Positions 48,501 to 59,818 of a stretch of DNA of 64,000 nucleotides are shown here, in pieces (within the stretch, counting starts at the first letter, position 1; each line of letters starts with the position of its first letter). This DNA is from Punica granatum (Eukaryota > Streptophyta > Magnoliopsida > Myrtales > Lythraceae). The DNA lies in contig NC_045127.1 in NCBI RefSeq assembly GCF_007655135.1, positions 44,465,538-44,529,537 on the forward strand, written 5' to 3'. The notes under the pieces are model-generated. The model was not told the origin of the DNA and made no database searches. It saw only the letters and a list, made by a program, of their open reading frames with translations. A program made the translations under genes and the position numbers.

Positions 48501-49180
48501 TGTTTATTTGTGCTCGCTTGTTACATTCTTGCACTTGTTTGTTATGCGGATCAAGCCCGATCCTTTAGGACACGATTCATAGGGGGTACAACACCCAATC
48601 GTAGATCACGGGGTCCAATCCCCCTAACACTGAGCACGCGTCTTAATTTCAATTCCAGTCTTTTCAAACCACACGATGAGCATGGGTGGAATAATAACCG
48701 AACGCAAACCGACCGGGATTTAGTTGTTGTAATTTACATTTTTATTCGAGAGGACAATCTAAGGATTTATGTTGTACATTTATTCATGTAAGAATCCCGG
48801 TCGGAGTGTTTTCTTTGAATTTACGGTATCAAAACGCGTAAGATGAGCGGAAATTAATTAAGCGGTAATTAAATTAAAATGGCAAGCCTAGAAAAGTTAG
48901 AGTACCCATAAGGCATGCAAGATATAGGCTCGCATGTAACAGAACCCCCGAATTCGGAGTTTCGGGTTTCGCAGACCATATGCCTTAGTAATTAGGTGTA
49001 CCCCGTACCCCTCGACCCGGGTAACTTGCCAGCCCTCGACTTTCGGGTCGTAAAATGGCAAGTGGCGACTCCTTCTCACGTGCGTCCGTCACGCGTCCCC
49101 TGGAAGGTGGACACTCCCAAGCCGCGTTGCATTAGGTGCGCACACGCGTGCCCCGACGAGATGAAATTCGGATGAGCACA
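44935..49180 (+). repeat. Gypsy-1 3' LTR
   Basis: 4246 bp, about 130 bp shorter than the 5' LTR through several indels. It has the same layout (GC-rich segment, internal repeats) and ends GAGCACA directly before CTATC. Confidence 0.92.
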
Positions 49181-49260
49181 CTATCAATATCAATGGATGG
49201 GTTATTATAACTATTGTATCCTTCCAGCACCTAATATCTATCATTATCAAGCTTTGTTTC

Positions 49261-51305
49261 TCAGAAATTAGAGACTTCTTTTCTGGAGAAGAAGAGGCCG
49301 GAGGGCCCAGTTTTCAGCAGAAGAGCCAGGTGCACGGGGCTCTCCGCACCTTCATGAGCAGCAAGAACTCCATTGTTGCCGGTCATATCAGTCCTGACAA
49401 AGCCCGGGCAAACGCTGTTCACAAGGAACGACGGGAACTCCTTTGCTAGGAGCCTTGTGTAAGCATTCAGGGCTGCTTTTGACATCTTGTATGCAGAGAT
49501 ATTCTCGGGCCAGCCTTTGGCTTTTAATTTTCCCTGTCGGAAATCTTCCAGGAAATCCTTCAGGATATCATCTATTCGATCTTTTGTCAGGCTCTTGACG
49601 TCTCCCAGGTCACCTGTGATTGATTTCCCAGGAATTTGCTGAGAATTGACAAAGATAATGAGATAAGTTTTAGCAAAAGGTCAGGGAGGAAAAGGGAATC
49701 CACAGCTCGGGTTGAGGAAGATTATTCCCAGTTCCCATTTCCATGTCGTAAAACCTGTTTCGAACTTCTTAATTCTCTTTTTTCCCATAAAAATAAAAGG
49801 CTTCTATAAAATGTTATCTAATTAAACGTAGTCTAATCCATCTTCCGTCCTGCTATTCATTTTCTTGAGAACGCAAAAGCTCATAACTAAAAGGAGCTTC
49901 CTGAAAGATGGCAGACTTTAGGTAGCCGTTTCAAATATTCCTGTTTAGGAAAGGAGTGGGAAAATTAGATTTTCTATTCCCAACAACGACGAGAAGCAGT
50001 TCAAGGTCTAAAATCCAAAAGATAAATCAAGTGTTGTTTACGGAAAATTGGAAAACCAAAGTTCAAGAAATGTTTTACATCAAAAACATAACTGCAGCGT
50101 CTGGATTATGTATACCTGCAAGAGTCCAAAAATTGAAGAGATATTGACGATCCTTGCAGAATCCGACTGTTCAAGCAGGGGAATGAGAGCTTCGGTCACT
50201 CTTTTTGCACCATAGTAGTTTGTTTCCAGGCATTCTACAGCCAATTTGTAATTTTGGGTTGCCATCGTTTTCACCTCCTCTTCATCAGTTGGCTATATCA
50301 AAAGGACAAACAGATTTCCAGCTCTATCAAGAATAGGACTTTGAGGTATCATCCGATTCTCAAGCCATAAGTGGTTCGGTATCATACAAACTTTATTTTT
50401 CTCTTCTTTTCATTGGCCTTTCTTGCCAAGTAAAAAGCTGTCCCAGATAGGATGAAGACTTACCCAACCACCAACACGCTCAATAGCACTTGTAACGGCT
50501 TGAAAATCTAAAATGATTCCACTCATCCCAGCGTTGTTCACCTGCAATAGTTTTCCATCTTCTATTAGTCACATAAGAGAGGCATCAAAAAAGGAGCTCA
50601 GATAAGGGATCACACCACATTCGGAGGAAAGAATGGAAAGACCCGGAGTTTAATCCCTTGTTTATGCTTGTTATTTGGGGTCAGCTGGTGGTGACACAAA
50701 GAAGTTACAATTTCCTGTTGACGAGACCGATCTTGAAAAACACAAGAAAGGATATGAAGTACGTAATTAATGGGAAATTGGAACCCCCTTATGTACCAGA
50801 ATGTCCAGCTTTCCGAACGGGTACTGACAAACTCAACCAGTGAATCTATGCTTGCGGAGTCAGTAACATCAAGCTGATGAAAAACTACTTCACCGGTGGG
50901 AGCAGCAGAGCCTTCTTCTGTCAGTTTGCAAACAGCCTCGAGGCCCCTCTTCTCGTCTCTTGAAGTTAGGACCACTGTCACCCCTTTTGAGGCCAACTGC
51001 CTGCAAATCTCTAACCCAATTCCTTTGTTTGCTCCCGTTACCACAGCATGCCTTTGAGAAGAGCAAGAAATCTCTCTTAGATATATATGTCAAAGACTAA
51101 TGAAAGAATCTACCTGCCGGCAGTTTCTAGCATGATAACATGGATGGTCGCATCTCCGTAACTTCCACATTGGTTCTTTATCTATGCTATGAAACTAGGA
51201 CCACCAAGTACGAGGTTTCAAGACATGTCAGAACCCATTGCCTAAGGGAAAAGCTTGAAGATGAAGATACCTCCTGGTATCGAGAAATGTGGATGCTTCT
51301 GCCAT
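49261..51305 (-). pseudogene. SDR copy 2: five exons, single 1-bp deletion in exon 2
   Basis: Exons: 51305-51271, 51051-50797, 50541-50464, 50292-50116, 49638-49261. All splice sites, the start ([12 protein letters not shown]) and the stop are kept, and each exon except exon 2 has the same length as in copy 1. Exon 2 is 255 instead of 256 nt: CCGGG in copy 1 reads CGGG near 50820, so the frame shifts just before the GKLD motif. [18 protein letters not shown] and YKMSK are otherwise present. This is a very recent pseudogene, or an intact gene with a sequencing error. Intron 4 lacks the SINE of copy 1. Residues differ enough (for example SIFGLLQ and KLKAKGWPENIS) that it was a distinct enzyme. 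Confidence 0.85.
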
Positions 51306-51900
51306 GGAAAAGGGGTTCCAGATGACAAGAGTACTTAACTGTGCGGGAATGCCTTTCAACTCTTTTTTTTCTGTCTAAATATTTAGTGGAAGCTTGATGA
51401 GAACAAGTTGTACATAAATGTGAAGAGAAGTTTATAGGTTTGCTATTCTTTTTGGATTCACATGTATCACCTAAAGAACATGAAACGCATGATAGGAATC
51501 AGCGACAACCGGACTATTAGCGTGAAATCTTGTCTGCCGCACAAAACAGATCACAACTATCCCAAGGGGGGGTGACCCTCCCAAGGACGAGGAAACCTTA
51601 TCTCCAGAATCTGTTTCTTCTGCCATAAGATGCATTCAAAATAATGGGTCCATCATTATATTGTCAATCAGTTAGATGTCATCTTCACTCTTCTGCCATA
51701 AGATGACAAATGAGAGAGTAGAAACTTATAGCTATCATTTTGGACATATCCAATATCAGTGAACAAATCAACACCACACACGACTAGTGATTTCTTGAAA
51801 ACGGGAAGCCATAATTGACGAAGGAGGGACCGGCTTTGAGCTGTCTAATGCAATGAAAATCCCCAGGAAGATCCATTCACGACCATGATTCCTGTACGCT
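51306..51900. other. upstream region of SDR copy 2
   Basis: No gene seen. The first part matches the upstream region of copies 1 and 4. The part from about 51630 (AATAATGGGTCCATCA) recurs at 55800-55990 upstream of copy 3. It ends at the small LTR element. Confidence 0.6.
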
Positions 51901-52181
51901 TGACGTAGCGAACACTAAAGAATAATTGTAATTTGTTGATTCACGCACGAATGCCAGAAAATAATCTTCTATAACCCGTTGATTCTATGAATACCAGGGA
52001 ATATGCATCAAATTCGTTGATTCAATCAATGTCGAATTTGGGAAAATAGAAAATAAAATATCTAAAAATTACAAAAGGAAATTATAACGAAGGAAATAAA
52101 ATATTCTCTAAAATAAACTATTCTCTAAAAATTGCAAAAACGCTCAAATAACATAAAATTACCACGTCTTCTGCCACATCA
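51901..52181 (-). repeat. 3' LTR of the small LTR element
   Basis: 281 bp. It shares its ends and the CCAGAAAATAATCTTCTAT and GAATATGCATCAAATTC stretches with the 5' LTR but has a deletion in the middle. Confidence 0.82.
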
Positions 52182-52723
52182 TTCTCCCTTGGATGGAGAG
52201 AATTCACCCTTGAATTGTCATCGTCCGATCTATCACCTTGATCTTCACGAATAGAGAGATTAAAATGCTTATGCTGCTTTCTCACTTGCCACTTGAATGC
52301 CTTCTTCTCTTTGCAAACTCTTTCTCTTAATTCTTCATACATAAAATTCCGTGCACCTCTTAGCCAATAAACACTTTCACTGAATCTTTGCTTTCTTGAT
52401 CGATTCACATGCACTTCGACTAACTTTGGCAACTGAATAACCTCTGAAATCGGCACCGTAAGCATCAATGCATCTTTCTTTGCATTGAAAATTTCTTCAT
52501 CTAGAATATCCTCAATCTGAGCACAATAATGAAAAAGTTTATCGCCTCCAATATCCTTTAATACGGATTTGTTGACAACGAATGTTCGTTTTCCTTGGTC
52601 ATCAAATACAAATTCTGTAATTTCTTCTTGATCTTCATCTGCATATATATCGAAAACTGGATTGGCTTCATCATATGATATGTCTTCGACGTGATATGTT
52701 GGCATGCAACTGAAACTTCTCAT
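52118..52723 (-). CDS. hypothetical ORF inside the small LTR element
   Basis: 201 codons from an ATG at 52723, running 22 codons into the 3' LTR. The N-terminal part is acidic (FDIYADEDQEEITEF), the middle is charged, and a basic stretch (WQVRKQHKHF) follows. I recognise no defined domain. The acidic stretch followed by FVVNKSVLK and LFHYC is vaguely like the linker before the protease in some gypsy elements; that is a weak resemblance. An uninterrupted frame in a non-autonomous element is unusual, but its being translated is unproven. Confidence 0.45.
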   Translation of the reverse strand: MRSFSCMPTYHVEDISYDEANPVFDIYADEDQEEITEFVFDDQGKRTFVVNKSVLKDIGGDKLFHYCAQIEDILDEEIFNAKKDALMLTVPISEVIQLPKLVEVHVNRSRKQRFSESVYWLRGARNFMYEELRERVCKEKKAFKWQVRKQHKHFNLSIREDQGDRSDDDNSRVNSLHPRENDVAEDVVILCYLSVFAIFRE

Positions 52724-52808
52724 TAGTATATGTTGATTCCGTCGGTTGACTTGAAGTGTAAATCAATGCACTGGCGAATAGGATTCCTAACCTGTCTCTG
52801 ATACCAAC

Positions 52809-53194
52809 TGACGCAGCGGTACTAAAGAACAATTGTAATCTATTGATTCACGCATGAATGCCAGAAAATAATCTTCTATAACATGTTGATTCTACGAATA
52901 CCAGGGAATATGCATCAAATTCGTTGATTCAATCAATGTCGAATTTGGAAAAATAGAGAAAATGTTCTCTTAAAATTTTATTCATCTAAAAACTATTGTG
53001 TTTAGCCCTAGGGCTTATAACGCTTAAATAGGCTTAAACGAAATTATAACGAATGAAATAAAAATATTCTATAAAATAAACTATTTCCTAAAAATTATAA
53101 CGAAGGAAATAAAATATTATCTAAAATAAACTATTCCCTAAAAATTGAAAAAAGACCCAAATAACATAAAATTGCCACGTCTTCTACCGCATCA
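52809..53194 (-). repeat. 5' LTR of the small LTR element
   Basis: 386 bp, highly AT-rich, sharing long identical stretches with 51901-52181. The extra 105 bp relative to the other LTR includes a TTTAGCCCTAGGGC phrase. The primer site TGGTATCAGAG lies at 52796-52806 on the minus strand. Confidence 0.82.
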
Positions 53195-55110
53195 ATTATG
53201 GACTTAATTTTTTATAAAATTGTATACAATATAAAGTTACAATCATTTTCAAAATGTTTCTCCAACTTTCTTTACTTTTTTACCCTTATGATGTTAACAA
53301 TATTACTACTTTCCATTTACTCAAACAATATGAGTACCTATTAAACATCACGTCTTGTCAGTATCATGGCACATTCATCATCCGTTTTCAATAGAAAAAA
53401 ACCATTGTGTACCTGCTCTTTGCCATAACCCTTTCCGTTTCAAGGCGCCATTTCATACTCTTCCACTATCAAAACTACCCACCACATTCTTTGTGATAAT
53501 TATTTCACTCTGTCGAACGCATGAAATATGAAGTAACTTCTCCATTCATCGCTCACGGTTTCTCTCTCTCCAAATTGCATCTCTTCTATTTTCTTCCATT
53601 TAAATATTCTTTTTTTTTCTTCTACTAATCTCAGGAAAAAAAAAACTTTTTCCCACAATCGCTTTCTTCCGTTATGTTCCTTTTATATTTTCAGTCAATG
53701 ATTTTCTTACTGTAACCTTATGCTTTGTTGTCCGTTTTCCTGATATTATCTGAAGTCAATGCTTGAGCAACTTAACCTTTCATTGCACCATCATCCCATC
53801 CAAAATCTCGCGCTTCTATCACTCTTTCTCATGGCCAGTACTATGAACTTTCTCTGATTTATATCTTGTACAAGTATTGCAGATAACACTATAGTAGATA
53901 TATGTCGACAGAAATTTTCTTTCGAAGTATCAACGGTCATTTATTGATAATTTCTTTGGAACATCTTGAAAAAAATTTCAATGAAATTTCACTAGTATTT
54001 AGGTATGATTTAAGAAAAATATCAATGGGTTTTCTAAATTTACACTAAAAATTTGAAAATTATTTTAAAGATGGAAATTTTTTGATGAATTACTGATGGA
54101 TGTTTCATGAGTAATTCCTTTCAAAAATACCGATGAATTTCAAACAATTCTCCCATGAATTTTTCAAAATGGATATTGATTTATTTCGAAAATACCGAAG
54201 AAATTTTTTACAAGATTCCTTGGATACAAAAGTATGCATAAGAAAAATACAAAAAAAAAAAAGAGAAAGAGATGAAGAGTTTTAAACAAATAAAGAAGGA
54301 CACCATATTATTTATTTCCTTTACTCTACTCTCAAGTTTTTTTTTTTACAGGAATCAATTAACTATGTATCCACTACTACTGTAGCGCCTACTATCACCA
54401 CCTACTGCCAGCTTTGCATGGGTTGTGAGTCCTCGCGCTCTTAGTCTCCTTCCTCATCTATCATGCAAGAAGAAGGCTGGCAATAATGTCACGTGGTTAG
54501 TCATCCCACTTGGCGGCGTTAATCTTGGCCAGTGGGTAAATCATAAGAATAAATTAGAGGCTAGGGATGTGTGACGTTTTGAGGTAACCACAACACTTGA
54601 TTAGTTTTAGTACATTGCATAGAACTAATTAAATGGGGGACAAACGCGTGCGTTGCACATCCAATCTGCAGCGTTTTGATATCCTGTGAGATGTTGAGAT
54701 AATTACAGCCATTTAATCTAAAAGGTTAACCCTGTTAGATATGGTGTGACTTTATTATTTATTACTCAATAGGGGGTCTTCTCTTTTCTTTTCTTTTCTT
54801 TTCTTTTTTCTTTACTTTGTGATCATAGATAGAACATCAGTGTAAAAAATCGACTATTTGCTCAATTTCATATGATAACCGGCATAAATTCGGGTCTTTG
54901 GAAACCAGAACTCTTGGATACCATTAAAATCATGTAACCGGATGATAATGGGAAGTCTGACAGGGCCTGAAGTTTATGAAATTGAGTAGGGCTTGCTGAT
55001 CTTTAGCCTTATTGCTGATAGATATCATAATTATCAATATCAATGGATGGGTTATTATAACTATTGTATCCTTCCAGCACCTAATATCTATCAATATCAA
55101 GCTTTGTTTC
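53195..55110. repeat. intergenic block B3
   Basis: Near-complete copy of block B from TTATGGACTTAATTTTTT to the 3' flank of SDR copy 3. It contains an uninterrupted Copia-2 target site (near 54097, here GATGTTTCATGAG), no SINE and no insertion. A (TTTTC)n tract lies at about 54780-54810. No genes seen. Confidence 0.8.
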
Positions 55111-55487
55111 CCACAAATTAGGACTTCTTTCCTGGAGAAGAAGAGGCAGGAGGGCCCAGTTTTCAGCAGAAGAGCCAGGTGCACGGGGCTCTCCGCTCCT
55201 TCATGAGCAGGAAGAACTCCATTGTTGCCGGTCATATCAGTCCTGACAAAGCCCGGGCAAACGCTGTTCACAAGGAACGACGGGAACTCCTTTGCTAGGA
55301 GCCTTGTGTAAGCATTCAGGGCTGCTTTTGACATCTTGTATGCAGAGATATTCTCGGGCCAGCCTTTGGCTTTTAATTTTCCCTGTCGGAAATCTTCCAG
55401 GAAATCCTTCAGGATATCGTCTATTCGATCTTTTGTCAGGTTCTTGATGTCTCCCAGGTCATCTGTGATTGATTTCCCAGGAATTTG
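55111..55487 (-). pseudogene. SDR copy 3: last exon only
   Basis: Matches exon 5 of copies 1, 2 and 4, including YKMSK and the CPGF/TDMTGNNG segment. Two lesions lie at its end: a 1-bp deletion near 55120 shifts the frame after RKEV, and the old stop position (55111-55113) no longer reads TGA. The acceptor and part of intron 4 are kept up to about 55712. Exons 1-4 are missing, so this is a truncated duplicate without expected function. Confidence 0.88.
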
Positions 55488-55990
55488 CTGAGAATTGACA
55501 AAGATAATGAGATAAGTTTCAGCAAAAGGTCGGGGAGGAAAGGGTAATCCACAGCTCGGGTTGAGGAAGATTATTCCCAGTTCCCCTTTCCATGTCGTAA
55601 AACCTGATTGGAACTTCTTAATTCGCTTTTTTCCCATAAAAATAAAAGGCTTCTATAAAAATGTTATCTAATTAAATGTAGTCTAATCCATCTTCCGTCC
55701 CGCTATTCATTGCTCTGGAGGCCGTTTCCCTTGACATAGGATAGTCACAACCTATTTTTCTTCAGGTACCGACTTGCCGCCTCTTCTACCGCATCACGTA
55801 TTCAAAATAATGGGTCCATCACTCTTCTGCTGTAAGATGACAAATGAGAGAGTAGAAACTTATAGCTACCACACACGACTAGTGATTTCTTGAAAACGGG
55901 AAGCCATAATTGACAAAGGAGGGACCGGCTTTGAGCTGTCTAATGCAATGAAAATCACCAGGAAGATCCATTCACGACCATGATTCCCGT
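55488..55990. other. intron 4 remnant of SDR copy 3 joined to upstream DNA
   Basis: 55488-55712 is intron 4 sequence. At 55713 it switches to about 80 bp ending CTCTTCTACCGCATCA, the same wording as the terminus of the small LTR element near 53190, possibly a solo-LTR scrap. From about 55800 it follows the upstream region seen at 51630-51890. The deletion that removed exons 1-4 therefore ended at or in a repeat. Confidence 0.6.
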
Positions 55991-57067
55991 ATTCTGGACT
56001 TAATTTTTTTTAAAATTGTATACAATATATAAAGTTACGAACCATTTTCAAAATGGTTCTTCAACTTTCTTTACTTTTTTACTCTTCTGATGTTGACAAT
56101 ATTACTATTTTGCCCTTTACTCAAACAATGTGAATACCTATTAAACATCACATCTTTTCAGTATCATGGCACATTCCTCACCCGTTTTCAATAGAAAAAA
56201 CCGTTGTATACCTACTCTTTGCCATAACCCTTTCCGTTTCAAGATGCCATTTCATACTCTTCCACTATCAAAACTACCTGCCACATTCTTTGTGATAATT
56301 ATTTCACTCAGTCGAACACATTAAATATGAAGTAACTTCTCCATTCAACGCTCACGGTTCCTCTCTCTCCAAATTGCATCTCTTCTATTTTCTCTTGCAT
56401 TCCAATGACTACTCCCTTTAAATATTCTTCTTCTTTTTTTTCCCTACTAATCTCAGACAAAACTTTTTCCCACATTCGCCTTCTTCTGTTATGTTCCTTT
56501 TATATTTTCAGTCAATGATTTTCTTACTCTAACCTTATGCTTTGTCATCCTTTTTTTAATATTATCTGAAGTCAATGCTTAAGCAAATGAACCTTTCATT
56601 GCACCATCATCCCATCCAAAATCTCGCGCCTCTCTCACTCTTTCTCATGGCCAGTACTATGAACTTTCTCTGATTTATATCTTGTACAAGTATTGCAGAT
56701 AATACTATAGTAGATATATGTCGACAGAAATTTTATTTCAAAGTATCAACGTTCATTTATTGATAATTTCTATGGAACCTCTTGAGAAAATTTTCCATGA
56801 AATTTCACTAGTATTTAGGTATGATTTTAGAAAAATATCAATGGTTTTCTAAGTTTACATTAAAATTTTGAAAATTATTTTAAAGATGAAATTTTTTTGA
56901 TGAATTACTGATGGATGTTACATGAGTTATTCCTTTCAAAAATACTGATGAATTTCAAATAATTCTCCCACGGCTTTTTCAAAATTGATATTGATTTATT
57001 TTCGAAAATACCGAAGAATTTTTTTATGGGATTCCTTGAATACAAAAGTATGCATAGGAAAAATACA

Positions 57068-57109
<42 letters not shown>

Positions 57110-57958
57110 GAAGAGAAAGAGATGATGAGTTTTAAGCTAATAGAGAAGGACACCATATTATTTATTTCCTTTTTCTTTTATTTCCTTTACTCTACTCTCA
57201 GGTTTTTTTTTTCCTTTACAGGAATAGACTAACTATGTATCAACTACCACTGTAGCGCCTACTACCACCACCTACTGCCAGCTTGGGTTGTGAGTCCTCG
57301 CGCTCTTAGTCTCCTTCCTCATCTGTCATGCAAGAAGATGGCTGGCAATAATGTCACGCGGTTAGTCATCCCACTTGGCGACGTTAATCTTGGACCATGG
57401 GTAAATCATAAGAATACATTAGAGGCTGGGGATGTGTGACATTTTGAGGTAACTACAACACTTGATTAGTTTTAGTACATAGCATAGAACTAATTAAATG
57501 GGGGACAAACGCATGCACTGCACATCAAACCTGCAGCTTTTGATATCCCGTGAGATGTTGAGATAACCACAGCCGTTTTACCTAAAAGGTTAACCTTGTT
57601 AGATACGGTGAGATTTTATTATTTATTACTCAATAAGGGAGTCTTCTCTTTCTAATTTTCTTTTTCTTTACTTTGTGATCATAGATAGAACTTCAGTGTA
57701 AAAAATTGACTGTTTGCTCAATTTCATATGATAACCGGCATCAATTCAGGGTCTTGGGAAACCGGAACTCTTGGATACCATTAAAATCATATAAGTCGAT
57801 GATAATGGGAAGTCTGACAGGGCCTGAAGTTTATGAAATTGAGAAGGGCTTGCTGATATTTAGCCTTATTGCTGATAGATATCATAACTATCATTATCAA
57901 TGGATGGGTTACTGTATCCTTCCAGCACCTAATATCTATCAATATCAAGCTTTGTTTC
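55991..57958. repeat. intergenic block B4 with an (AAT)n microsatellite
   Basis: Fourth copy of block B, leading directly into SDR copy 4. An (AAT)14-type microsatellite at about 57068-57109 is absent from the other blocks, where poly(A) occurs at this place. It has an uninterrupted Copia-2 target region near 56910. No genes seen. Confidence 0.8.
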
Positions 57959-59625
57959 TCAGAAATTAGGGACTTCTTTCCTGGAGAAGAAGAGGCCCGA
58001 GGGCCCTGTTTTCAGCAGAAGAGCCAGGTGCACGGGGCTCTCCGCTCCTTCATGAGCTGTAAGAACTCCATTGTTGCCGGTCATATCAGTCCTGACAAAG
58101 CCCGGGCAAATGGTGTTCACAAGGAACGACGGGAACTCCTTTGCTAGGAGCCTTGTGTAAGCATTCAGGGCTGCTTTTGACATCTTGTATGCAGAGACAT
58201 TCGCGGGCCAGCCTTTGGCTTTTAATTTTCCCTGTCGGAAATCTTCCAGGAAATCCTTCAGGATATCGTCTATTCGATCTTTTGTCAGGCTCTTGATGTC
58301 TCCCAGGTCATCTGTGATTGATTTCGCAGGAATTTGCTGAGAATTGACAAAGATAATGAGATAAGTTTTAGCAAAAGGTCAGGGAGGAAAAGGTAATCCA
58401 CAGCTCGGGTTGAGGAAGATTATTCCGAGTTCCCCTTTCCATGTCGTAAAACCTGTTTGGAACTTCTTAATTCTATTTTTTTCACATAAAAATAAAAGGC
58501 TTCTATAAAAATGTTATCTAATTAAACGTAGTCTAATCTACCTTCCGTCCTGCTATTCATTTTCTTGAGAACGCAAAAGCTCATAACTAAAAGGAGCTTC
58601 CTGAAAGATGGCAGACTTTAGGTAGCCGTTTCAAATATTCCTGTTTAGGAAAGGTGTAGGAAAATTAGATTTTCTAGCAACAGTTCATTGAGTTTTCTAT
58701 TCCCAACTACGACGAGAAGCAGGTCAAGGTCCAAATCCCAAAAGAGAAATCAAGTATTGTGTGAGAAAAATTGGAAAACCAAAGTTGAAAAATGCTTTAC
58801 ATCAAAACATAACTGCCACGACTGGATATACCTGCAAGAGTCCTAAAAATGAAGAGATATTGACGATCCTCGCAGAATCCGACTGTTGAAGCAGGGGAAT
58901 GAGAGCTTCGGTCACTCTTTTTGCACAATAGTAGTTTGTTTCCAGGAATTCTATGGCCAATTTGTAATTTTGGGTTGCAATCATTTTCAACTCCTCTTCA
59001 TCAGTTGGCTATATCAAAAGGACAAACAGATTTCCAGTTCTATCAAGAATAGGACTTTGAGGTATCATCCGATTCTCAAGCCATAAGCTGGACATTCTGG
59101 AACCCCCTTATGTACAGGAATGTCCAGCTTTCCAAACCGGGTACTGACAAACTCAACCAATGAATCTATGCTTGCGGAGTCGATAACATCAAGCTGATGA
59201 AAAACTACTTCACCAGAGGGAGCGGCAGAGCCTCCTTCTTTCAGTTTGCAAATAGCCTCGAGACCTTTCTTCTCTTCTCTTGAAGTTAAGACCATCATCA
59301 CCCCTTTTGAGGCCAACTGCCTGCAAATCTCTAACCTGATTCCTTTGTTTGCTCCTGTTACCACAGCATGCCTTTGAGAAGAGCAAGAAATCTCTCTTAG
59401 ATATATATGTCAAAGACTAAAGAAAGAATCTACGTTTCTAGCATGACACCATGGATGGTCGCATCTTTGTAACTTCCGCGTTGGTTCTTTGTCTATGTTA
59501 TGAAACTAGGATCACCAAGTACGAGGTTTCAAGACATGCCAGAACACATTGCCAATTCTTGCTAAGGGAAAAGCTTGAAGATGAAGATACCTCCTCGTAT
59601 CGAGAAATGTGGATACTTCTGCCGT
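57959..59625 (-). pseudogene. SDR copy 4: start codon lost, exon 3 deleted
   Basis: Recognisable exons: exon 1 59625-59591, exon 2 59371-59116, exon 4 59008-58832, exon 5 58336-57959. The initiator ATG is ACG (59625-59623). The cofactor loop reads TGANKGIR instead of TGANKGIG. Exon 3 with parts of introns 2 and 3 is gone; the deletion joint near 59085 carries a short inverted copy of the exon 2 end. Exons 4 and 5 are fully open, with YKMSK and a normal stop. A protein made from this locus would lack the NNAG region and a normal start. Confidence 0.9.
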
Positions 59626-59818
59626 GGAAAAGGGTTCTAGATGACAAGAGTACTGAACTGTGTGTGTATGCCTTTGAATTCTTTTTCTTTTTTTGTCTAA
59701 ATACTTAGTGGAAGTTTGATGAGAACAAGTTTTACTTAAATGTGAAGAGAAGTATATAGGTTTATTCTTTATTTATATAGTCATTCGGATACGCTCTGCT
59801 TTTCTTCTTTTTTTTTCT
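59626..59818. other. upstream remnant of SDR copy 4
   Basis: Matches the region upstream of copy 1, including the TATATAG candidate near 59775. It breaks off at about 59818, where copia-derived DNA begins. Confidence 0.6.

Larger units (their letters stand above)
28882..49180 (+). mobile_element. Gypsy-1: 20.3-kb Ogre/Tat-type Ty3/gypsy element, defective
   Basis: LTRs 28882-33259 and 44935-49180 (TGTCAG...CACA) are bounded by CTATC at 28877-28881 and 49181-49185. Order inside: primer site, extra ORF1, gag-protease, short intron, reverse transcriptase, RNase H, a second RNase H-like domain, integrase, long 3' UTR with minisatellite, purine tract. Great length, ORF1, intron and dual RNase H are features of the Tat/Ogre clade. 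All coding regions carry stops and frameshifts. A hand comparison of the first 370 bp of the LTRs shows about two dozen differences, so it is far older than Copia-1. Confidence 0.93.
51901..53194 (-). mobile_element. small non-autonomous LTR retrotransposon with its own ORF
   Basis: On the minus strand: 5' LTR 53194-52809 (386 bp, TGATGC...GCGTCA), then TGGTATCAGAG (initiator-Met primer site), about 627 bp of internal DNA, a purine tract (AAGGGAGAA) and a 3' LTR 52181-51901 (281 bp, internally deleted). The block near 55990 shows the uninterrupted site (GATTCCCGTATTCTGGAC). The flanks ACGCT and ATTAT both resemble the ATTCT there, giving a degraded 5-bp duplication. There is no reverse transcriptase or integrase, so it must have moved with enzymes from another element. 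Confidence 0.82.

Noticed and set aside
54930..55637. A 235-codon intact SDR gene
   Set aside because: The frame runs through intron sequence and past the lost stop; only the last exon is genuine.
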